Shown piece after piece: positions 10,130 through 17,900 of a DNA stretch of 64,000 nucleotides. This stretch comes from an uncultured Acidobacteriota bacterium (GTDB lineage Bacteria; Acidobacteriota; Blastocatellia; RBC074), in contig CADECP010000009.1 in assembly GCA_902825875.1 (NCBI GenBank), positions 107,950-171,949 of the forward strand, in the 5' to 3' direction. Under the pieces are notes generated by a model that saw only the letters and a program-made list of their open reading frames with translations, was not told where the DNA came from and ran no database searches. A program made the translations under genes and the position numbers. Numbering within the stretch: the first letter of the stretch is position 1; the number at the start of each line of letters is the position of its first letter.

Positions 10130-10675
10130 TCATCGTTCGCTTCGGCGAAGAATCGAAGGTTGAAAAATATCGCCGACGCGACAGCGGAAACCAGGCAGGA
10201 GCTGTTCGCTGGTCAGTTCGTTTTCGGCGGTCAAAATGGTTGTGCTGGTCGGCGAATGATAAATTGTGATGGTTTGCTGTTCAGGCGAAACCAGCCAGAC
10301 TTCGCGCACGCCAGCGGCAAAATAGTTGCCGACTTTTTTGCCGACTTTTTCCCACATGTCGTTTGGCGAAATGACTTCAACTGCCAGATCGGGAGCAATC
10401 GTCCATAAGTTTTCCGGCTCGCCGTCTTCGGGAATACGGTCAGCAGAGACAAAACCGATGTCGGGCAAACGTTCGTTCGAGCCAATCATGAAAGTCGTGT
10501 CCGGTGTGTAAACGCCGCCGAGGAAATTGTCTTCAACGTGCGAAACGAGTTTACCGATCAAGCGCGCAGTGACGCCGCCGTGTCTGGCTCCAGCCATATC
10601 TTTCACCTCCGGTTTGCCGTTGACGACTTCGAATTCTCTTTCTGTGTCGAGCGCGAGTTCAGTTGCGACTGCCAT
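10130..10675 (-). CDS. Uma2 family endonuclease-like protein (DUF820)
   Basis: 181 residues, the normal size for the Uma2/DUF820 group of PD-(D/E)XK-fold proteins. The core motifs are present: LPDIGFVS with Asp72, then PDLAVEVISP with Asp96 and Glu100, followed by KVGNYFAAGVREVWLVSP, the conserved helix-strand after the active site. The start is supported by AGGAG eight bases upstream. This family is expanded in cyanobacteria, Chloroflexota and Acidobacteriota. The substrate is generally unknown and a role in DNA cleavage is inferred from the fold. It is monocistronic and sits between two palindromic elements. Confidence 0.85.
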   Translation of the reverse strand: MAVATELALDTEREFEVVNGKPEVKDMAGARHGGVTARLIGKLVSHVEDNFLGGVYTPDTTFMIGSNERLPDIGFVSADRIPEDGEPENLWTIAPDLAVEVISPNDMWEKVGKKVGNYFAAGVREVWLVSPEQQTITIYHSPTSTTILTAENELTSEQLLPGFRCRVGDIFQPSILRRSER

Positions 10676-10742
10676 AAGCTTGCTCCTGCGAAATTTGTTT
10701 GAGGCAAAGCGATTTTAGCCTTTCGGCCAGGCGTGAGCAAAA

Positions 10743-10807
10743 AGTCAGTACCGCGAGGCAGCGCGAGCTTGCAACGTCGCCACTTGCTACCTCGCGCGGT
10801 ACTGACT
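10743..10807. repeat. 65-bp palindromic element at the 3' end of the S9 peptidase
   Basis: Terminal inverted repeat AGTCAGTACCGCG (10743-10755) and CGCGGTACTGACT (10795-10807) with imperfect inner pairing (GCGCGAG, CTACCTCGC). It lies 6 bp past the peptidase stop codon and probably acts as an mRNA 3' structure. Confidence 0.7.
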
Positions 10808-10813
10808 CGGTGA

Positions 10814-12916
10814 TTAATTCAACCAGCGTTTTAGCCAGCCGTGAACTTCCGAGTAAAAAAATCGGCTGTTTTCGCCACGCAGAATCCAGTGGTTTTCTTC
10901 GGGAAAGACCACCAGCTTGCTGGGAATTTTCAGGCGCTGGTGAATGCTGAAACTTTCCAGTGAATTGTTCAGCGGCACGCGGAAATCGTTTTCGCCGACG
11001 GTAATCAGCATAGGCGTTTTGAACTTCGCGGCGTGACGGATCGGGTTTTGAGTGCGCCAGGTTTCGCCCTGTTCCCAAACCGGGCCGCCGTTGTTCACTT
11101 CGCGGCTGTAAATGGTGTCGCTGGTCGCCCATTGCGATTCCAGGTTCATCAATCCGGCGTGCGAAATCAGGCATTTGTACCGCGTGGTCGTCGCTTGCAT
11201 CCAGTTGGCCAGATGCCCGCCGTAACTGGCTCCGCCCGCCGCTTGGCGTGAAGCGTCAATCCATTTGAAGTCTTTGGTGACGGCGTCGGCGGCCTCGTTC
11301 AATTCTTCGCCGGGGCCTTTCAGCGGATCGTGCTGAATTTCCTGAGAGAACTTTTCGCCGTAGCCGGTCGAGCCTGTGTAATCGGTCATCAAAATCACGT
11401 AACCCGGCGCAGCCAACAGGTGATAATTCCAGCGCAGGAAAAACTGGTCGCGCGTCATCGTATGCGGCCCGCCGTGCAAGAAGTTGAACAACGGATACTT
11501 TTTGTTTTCGTCGAAGTTCGGCGGCAACACGATCAATGAATGAATCTTTTTGCCACGTTTGCTGGTGAACCAGTGATGCCGCAATGGAGCCAGATCGAGT
11601 TGCGCCAGTTTGTCGGCGTTAAACGAAGTCAGGTTGTTGTGACGTTTGGCGGCCAAATCAACTTTGACGACTTCTGCCGGATTGGTTGCGCTTTCCCACA
11701 AGGCGAACAACGTGAGCGAAGACGCTTTGCCGGGAATTGACAGGGCTGTGTACACGCCGGAATTCATCTCAAACGCCAGTTTGGCTTCGCCGCCGCTGGT
11801 CGCAACCGAATACAGTTTTTCGTGGCCGGTGTCTTCGGCGGTGAAGTAAATCGTTTTGCCGTCCGGCGTCAGCGCAAAGCCGGAAGGCGCGCGGTCAAAT
11901 CCGGCAGTGACGATTTTTCTATCCGCCATCGCTGGCCACGCAAAGCTGACGATGCGATTCAGGTTGTAAACTTTTTCGGTGTTCGGATTGAACACGCAGA
12001 AAAGCGTTTTGCCGTCAGGGCTGAATTTCGGCGCGAAGTGACCGTCTTTGCCAGTGGTCAGCTGCTTGGGTTCGCCACCGTTCATCGAAACTTGATAAAG
12101 ATCAGAGCTGGTGTCGGCGTAAGCTCCGATGTTGCGATTGACGGTTGCCGCGAAAACTACTGACTGGCCGTCGGGCGACCAAACAGGATTCAAATCGTCG
12201 CTGCCCGATCCGGTGATACCGGAGAAACCTGCTTCGGCAACCATTTTCGTTCCGGCCAGCAAGTCTTTGGCTTTGGCCCCGTTTTCAAGCGATTGAACAA
12301 ACACGTGCGTTTGTCGGTCGTCCAGCCAGCGATCCCAATTGCGAATCGGGAAGCTGTCGTAAACGCGAGCATTCCATTTGCGAGCTTTTCGGTCAGCGGC
12401 AGCTTTCTTGTTGTCTTCGTCGTTCAGGGTTCCGGGGAAAACGCTGCTTTGAAACAGAATCGTTTTGCCGTCGGGCGAAAACTGCGGGCTGCGCGCTCCG
12501 GTCGAAAGGGAAGTGACGCGCGTGGCTTCGCCGCCTTCGATGTGGAGGAGGTAAATCTGCGGGACTTCATCGCCTTCGCGCCGAGCGGAAAAGGCAATGC
12601 GCTTGCCATCGGGCGACCACGTTGCGCCGCTTTCGCCGCCTTTGGTGCTGGTCAATCGGCGAGGTTTCGCGCTGCCGTCGCCGGGTACGATCCACAAATC
12701 CGCGACTTGATCGGATTCGACGTAACTCGGTTCCAGAACGGAAAAGACGACCCATTTGCCGTCGGGGCTTGGCACTGGAGCACCGACGCGCTTCATCAAC
12801 CAAACGTCTTCGTGAGTGATCGTGCGTTTGGTTTGCGCCGAAACGGCAATGGCCAACGCCGTCAACACTATGATTGAAATGATGAACCGTTGAATGGAAC
12901 GATAAATATTGAACAT
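10814..12916 (-). CDS. S9 family prolyl oligopeptidase / acylaminoacyl-type peptidase
   Basis: 700 residues from the chosen ATG at 12916, which has GAGGG upstream and begins directly with a signal peptide (MFNIYRSIQRF...AVSAQ). An in-frame ATG 27 codons earlier would add an implausible charged leader. An N-terminal beta-propeller contains WD40-like/TolB-like repeats (WSPDGKRIAF, FSPDGKTILF, WSPDGQSVVF). The C-terminal alpha/beta-hydrolase domain has the nucleophile Ser564 in GGASYGGH, an Asp in GENDFRVP and a His in EENHW. It cleaves short peptides in the periplasm or outside the cell. It is one of two S9 enzymes in the window. Confidence 0.93.
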   Translation of the reverse strand: MFNIYRSIQRFIISIIVLTALAIAVSAQTKRTITHEDVWLMKRVGAPVPSPDGKWVVFSVLEPSYVESDQVADLWIVPGDGSAKPRRLTSTKGGESGATWSPDGKRIAFSARREGDEVPQIYLLHIEGGEATRVTSLSTGARSPQFSPDGKTILFQSSVFPGTLNDEDNKKAAADRKARKWNARVYDSFPIRNWDRWLDDRQTHVFVQSLENGAKAKDLLAGTKMVAEAGFSGITGSGSDDLNPVWSPDGQSVVFAATVNRNIGAYADTSSDLYQVSMNGGEPKQLTTGKDGHFAPKFSPDGKTLFCVFNPNTEKVYNLNRIVSFAWPAMADRKIVTAGFDRAPSGFALTPDGKTIYFTAEDTGHEKLYSVATSGGEAKLAFEMNSGVYTALSIPGKASSLTLFALWESATNPAEVVKVDLAAKRHNNLTSFNADKLAQLDLAPLRHHWFTSKRGKKIHSLIVLPPNFDENKKYPLFNFLHGGPHTMTRDQFFLRWNYHLLAAPGYVILMTDYTGSTGYGEKFSQEIQHDPLKGPGEELNEAADAVTKDFKWIDASRQAAGGASYGGHLANWMQATTTRYKCLISHAGLMNLESQWATSDTIYSREVNNGGPVWEQGETWRTQNPIRHAAKFKTPMLITVGENDFRVPLNNSLESFSIHQRLKIPSKLVVFPEENHWILRGENSRFFYSEVHGWLKRWLN

Positions 12917-12960
12917 GGCTTTACCCTCAGAGTGTGTTTGGGAATTGATTATTTTTCCGT

Positions 12961-13131
12961 AGCCCAGCCGTTTACGGCTGGGAATGCGAATTATCATTAC
13001 ATCAAAGGGCGGTTTACCGTCCTTTTCAAAGGCTTTAGCCAGGCAATCCGGTGGCTGAAGCCAATAACAAGCCCGGTAAACCGGGCTTAACGGATTTTCT
13101 TTGCCTTTTCCCAGCCGTAAACGGCTGGGCT
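12961..13131. repeat. 171-bp element with 23-bp terminal inverted repeats
   Basis: The 23-bp ends at 12961-12983 and 13109-13131 are exact reverse complements (AGCCCAGCCG...GGCTGGGA). Each end is itself a hairpin (CAGCCGTTTACGGCTG). The interior has further hairpins, such as CCCGGTAAACCGGG. No ORF is present, so it is MITE-like. With the next element it fills the 361-bp gap 12917-13277. Confidence 0.8.
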
Positions 13132-13167
13132 AGTGGAAAAAAGAATTTCCAAACAGGCTCTCAGAAA

Positions 13168-13276
13168 GTGTCAGTAGCCCGCGCGTGAGCAAGGGCGTTT
13201 CACCGATACCAAGCCCTTCCTTGCGGGCGGGCTACTGACACAGAGTTTTCCTTACGATCGGGCTACTGACACAGAG
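13168..13276. repeat. Palindromic element family B, copy 1 (degenerate, duplicated right end)
   Basis: The left arm starts GTGTCAGTAGCCCGCGCG at 13168 and continues to AAGGGC at 13196. The right arm ends GGGCTACTGACAC at 13241. The 17-bp right end GGGCTACTGACACAGAG occurs twice in direct orientation (13229-13245 and 13260-13276). Better copies are at 33171-33245 and 35458-35533. It ends 1 bp before the S10 stop codon. Confidence 0.75.
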
Positions 13277-13277
13277 C

Positions 13278-14831
13278 TTATTTTTTCAGCGCGTCTTGAA
13301 CAAAGGCCGAAACGTCTTGTTTCAGTTTCGCCAGCGATTTTACGTCTATGTACATCATGTGGCCGGCTTCGTAATACGCGGTCTTGACGTTCTGTTTCAG
13401 CGAAGCGTCCAGGTACATGTGGTCAATCGTGTATTCCGCCGCAAAGTACGGCGTGGCCATGTCGTAATAACCATAAGCCACAAACACCTTCATAAACGGA
13501 TTTTTCGCAAAGGCGCTTTTCAACGCGACGCTGGTGTCCACAAAGGCGTTATCCGAACTCCAATTCCACGGCGAGGTAAAGCCTCCGCCCAGAATGTGAT
13601 AAACCGAATCGCTTTTGTAACCGAGTTGGCGGCGAACGTAATCGTTGAACGCAGAGGTGTATGGCGGACGAATCGCCGACATGCTCGGATCGAAATCCGT
13701 GCGTTCGCCTGCCGAGTTGGAATCAATTCCTTTGAAACGGCTATCCAAACGCCCTGTCGTGCGGCGTTCGCTGCGTAACAATTCCTTGTTGAATTTACCC
13801 AGATCAATTTTCAAGTCGCAGTTTTCGATAAACTGTTTGCTCAACCCAGTGTAACGCGACAATTGTTCAACGGCTTTTTGGCGCTCGGCAGCGGTCAATC
13901 GTCCGGCTTTGGCCAGGGCGACGGCGTATTCGGTGATTGTCCATTTTTCGGCTTCGTCCAGAACTTTGCGAAGCGGCAGTTTCTGCAAATCCGCCGGAAG
14001 TTTTTTGTGATACCACGCCGTAGCTGTGTAAGAAGGCAGCATCAACACGAACGCCGAATCATTGCCTTCGGCAAAACGCGCCGTCTGGAAATTCATGATC
14101 GTCGAAATCAGCAACACGCCGTTGAAGGCTATGCCGCGTTCGACCAGCAATCCTGACAAACCCGAAGCGCGCGTTGTGCCGTAACTTTCGCCGACCAAAA
14201 ACAACGGCGAAGCCCAGCGTTCATTGCGTGTCAGGTACATGCGAATGAATTCGCCGACCGAATCCAGATCGCCATTCAGCCCCAAAAACCGTGCGGCGAT
14301 GTCCGGGCGCGCGGCTCGGCTGTAACCTGTGCCGACCGGATCAATGAACACCAGATCGGTTTGATCCAGCCAGGTGTTTTCGTTGGATTCCAATTCATAA
14401 GGCGCGGCGGGCAGCCAACCGTCCGGCTGCATTTTGACTCGTTTCGGCCCCAACGCGCCCAGATGCAACCAAACCGAAGACGATCCAGGCCCGCCGTTGA
14501 ACGAAAACATCAACGGGCGTTTGGCCGGGTCAGCAGTGCCGTCCAGCGTGTAAGCCATAAAAAACATCTGCGCTTCGATTTCGCCGGAAAGCTGATTTTT
14601 GATCGGCATCATTCCGGTGGTGACGGTGTATTTCAGCGTTTTGCCGCCGACCTGAATTTCGTGTTTGGTGACAACGGGCGGCTCTTCGCGCATTGGCGGT
14701 GGAGTCGCTGCGGGTTGTGCAGTCGGCGATGTTGGAATTTGCGGTGGAGTTTGTTGGCCACGCTGTTGAGCCATCAACGAAAGATGGCAAACCGACAACA
14801 AGACCAGCAAAAGCAGAAATCTTTTGAACAC
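13278..14831 (-). CDS. S10 family serine carboxypeptidase
   Basis: 517 residues from a GTG start at 14831, chosen because GGAGG lies exactly seven bases upstream and a signal peptide (FKRFLLLLVLLSVCHLSLMAQ) begins there. A longer frame from 14894 has no such support. A Gln/Pro-rich linker follows. The S10 hallmarks are clear: SFNGGPGSSSVWLHLGALGP (oxyanion region), the nucleophile Ser216 in VGESYGT, an Asp in YYDMATPYFA and a His in YEAGHMMY. It releases C-terminal residues from peptides, most likely in the periplasm. It begins 69 bp after the giant modular protein gene on the same strand, so they may be co-transcribed. Confidence 0.93.
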   Translation of the reverse strand: MFKRFLLLLVLLSVCHLSLMAQQRGQQTPPQIPTSPTAQPAATPPPMREEPPVVTKHEIQVGGKTLKYTVTTGMMPIKNQLSGEIEAQMFFMAYTLDGTADPAKRPLMFSFNGGPGSSSVWLHLGALGPKRVKMQPDGWLPAAPYELESNENTWLDQTDLVFIDPVGTGYSRAARPDIAARFLGLNGDLDSVGEFIRMYLTRNERWASPLFLVGESYGTTRASGLSGLLVERGIAFNGVLLISTIMNFQTARFAEGNDSAFVLMLPSYTATAWYHKKLPADLQKLPLRKVLDEAEKWTITEYAVALAKAGRLTAAERQKAVEQLSRYTGLSKQFIENCDLKIDLGKFNKELLRSERRTTGRLDSRFKGIDSNSAGERTDFDPSMSAIRPPYTSAFNDYVRRQLGYKSDSVYHILGGGFTSPWNWSSDNAFVDTSVALKSAFAKNPFMKVFVAYGYYDMATPYFAAEYTIDHMYLDASLKQNVKTAYYEAGHMMYIDVKSLAKLKQDVSAFVQDALKK

Positions 14832-14838
14832 GGTGAAA

Positions 14839-14843
14839 CCTCC
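14839..14843 (-). promoter_or_regulatory. Shine-Dalgarno that fixes the GTG start of the S10 peptidase
   Basis: GGAGG on the minus strand, seven bases before the GTG at 14831. The signal peptide begins at this GTG, which rules out the longer frame starting at 14894. Confidence 0.75.
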
Positions 14844-14900
14844 AATTTGAGTTTTGAGCGGCGAAAGTCTGTTCGGAAACCACAGCTTTGGCAAGCGAAC

Positions 14901-17900
14901 TTACCGAAGTTGATTGGCTTTGGCGTTTACCCGGCTGCGAGCAATCGGGAAATCTGCGAACTCCACTCGCATCGGTTTGCGGCTGCGGCCAATGGGCGCG
15001 AATTGCAACGTGACAATTTCAGCATTGCCAACGCGCAACGTTTGGCCGGTTGGCAACGCCAGTGCAATTCCAACACGACCCTTTGCGGCTTCGGACGAAT
15101 TCACCAGCAAGGTTGCCGATTGAGCATTGCGCCCAACTTTGGCCAAAACGAACCGCCACGCCGACGAATCGAAATTCAGGCTAAAGCCAAGAGCATTTTC
15201 TTCACCAGTTGCATCCAGCTTCACCATCACCAGTCCATCAGCATTTCGGATCGCAAATTCGTTGGCACTTTTCTTACCAACTCCCAACTCCCAACTCCCG
15301 ATTCCCGATTCCCGATTCCCGATTCCCAAAGTCACCGAAGTTGGGCCGCCCGCAACCGGCAGAGCATCAACTCCGGCGACGTAACGTCCGGTTTGCACCC
15401 AATCAATCAGAGTGATGCGGCCATCGCCAAGCGTTTCGCGCGGAGCGACATCGGCGCGCTGAAATTCGTTGCCAGCGGCGACGGTGTCCAATCCGGCGAC
15501 AAAGCGTCCAACCTGAACCCAATCGGAAACCGTCAACACGCCGTTGTTGTTGCCCGAAGGTCGCGGAGAAACATCGGCTTCATAACCTTGCCCGACGCGG
15601 CTGATCGTCGCTGAGGCGCTGGTTCCGCCCAAGCTGGCGGGCAACGTCGCTGTGATCGTGACCGAATTGCCGGTGGCGACACCCGTGACAGAAAAGCTTG
15701 CCGACGTTGAACCGGCAGGAACCACCATGCTGGCGGGAACCGTTGCAAAAGATGTGTTGGACGAACTGAGCGACACCGTGACTCCGTTCGATTGAGCATA
15801 GCCAAGACTGACCGTCATCAGGTTGGAAACTCCGCCGATGGAAACCGACAGCGCGGCAGGCGTCAGCGCGATGCTGGGAAAGGTCGTAAAAGTCAGTGTT
15901 TGTGCGTCCACGCAACCCGGTTTGCCGAGCACAATCGGAGCCGTGCGCGCTCCGGCGGGGACGGTTGCCGTGATCGAATTGTTGTTGTTAATCGTGAACT
16001 GCGCGGCCACGTCGCCGAATTTCACCGAAGTCACGCCGCTGAATCCGTTGCCAGAGATCGTGATTTGATTGCCTGCAAATCCGCTGCTGGCGCTCAGGCC
16101 GCTCACGTCCAAACAGTTGGTCTGGCAACAGGCGAAACCGGTCAACTGCAACGAAAATGCGCGAACGCTGCCGCTGTCTCCGGCAAAAGCGTCCACGACC
16201 GTCAGCAACCACGTTCCGTTCGGATTTTCTCCGTCAAAAGCCGAAAGCGCATTCGACGGTTTGAAGGTTCCGGTGTACGGCGGGCCTTGCGGAATCGGGC
16301 CGTTGGAAGCAATCGAACCGATGGACATCGCGTCTGCCGCGTCGTCATCCAGCAAAGTCTGGCAAAAGTTTTTACCGCTGTTTCCGCTGCCGCCCGGACG
16401 ACTGATGATTGTCACAGTCGTTCCCGCAGGTGAAGTCAGCCGAAAGACCAGATCGCCTACCCAACTGTGATCCACGCCCACGCCTGTGGCAGCCAGGTTG
16501 GTAGAACATTCTGTGCCGTCAATTCTGAAATTCAGGTCGGCCAGAGCACTGCCGAACCCGCTAACGACAATCGGCAAACTGACGCCGCGCGAATCTCCGT
16601 CGGGGATTTTGGTCGCTTCGCCGGTGTAGCTGAATGTTCGCGCGGTTGTGCCAAGCGCACCCATCGTGAAATTGAACGTGACGACGCCCAAATCTTCGTT
16701 GCCATCTTTCAATCCCAAAATGACGGGCAGAGTTCCACCGCAAGCGCCACTGGCTGTGAATGTGAATTGCCTCGTGACGGCTGCCGAACCCGGAGTCATT
16801 GCGCCGTAAGTGCGGATTTGATCGCCAATGGTGATATTGCCAGCGGACAACAAAGTTGCTGCCAGATTGGTTATTGCGCTGGAACCATTGTTGCCAAGCG
16901 ACAAACTGACCGTCACCGTTTCGCCGGGGTCAATGACTTTGTTCGCAGGCGCGCAACTTTCCGTCACCAGCGAAGCTCCGGCGGCGATCAGCAGCTTGGC
17001 AGGTCGCACCAATCGCGCGCGAATGCCGTAATTGCCGAACGAGCCAATCGAATCAATCAGCTCGAACGTCACGCCGTCCAGCGAACGATAAGACCGCGTT
17101 TTCGATTTGGTGGTGTCCAGCGCAAAAGGGAAAACGTTTTCCGCCTGCGTCAGTCGAATGCCGACGACAAAATCGCCTGACGAAATGGTCAGCGGCGCGA
17201 TGTTGATGACGTTGAACGCGCCGACTTGTTGCACCTGAGCCGCCGTCGTTTGAAACGTCATGCCGTCAATGTTCGCGTCGCCGTCAGAGTTGGCGGCGAC
17301 AACTACGGAAAACTGATCGCCAACGCGAACGCTGGCATTGTCGGGGAAGTAAACCGAAACCGCGTTGATCGTCGCCGGGTAAAACGCCGGAGTCAGCCGG
17401 TTGACTCTGAACGAAGTGCCGCCGGTCGAAATGCCTGCCGCCGTTTCAAAACCTCCGTCGTCCACAGAGAGTTCAAAAGGCGCGGCATCTTGCGTGATGG
17501 TGAACGCCTGCCCGCCAATGGAAATTGTTCCGGTTCGCGGAATCGGTTGTTCGTTGGCGGCGACTGTGAAATTGATTGAGCCGTTTCCTTGCGCGCCGCT
17601 GACGAACAACACCTTGATGAACGAATCGCTGATTGTCGGAGTCCATTCGCATTCCGAAGCGGCTGTGACGGTAAAGCTGCCGGAACCGCCGTTGGCAGGG
17701 AAGTTTCGCGTCGTAGGCGTCAGCGCGTAGGCGCAGCCATTTCCGAAGTTCTGAGAAATCGTCACGGTTTGGCCGGCAACGGTGATCGTTCCTGTTCGAG
17801 CGGCTCCGATGGTTGGCGCGACGGTGAAATTGACCGTTCCAGTTCCGCTGGCGACCGAGCCGGAATTTATGGTGATGAAGCTGGAATTGCTGATCGCCGT

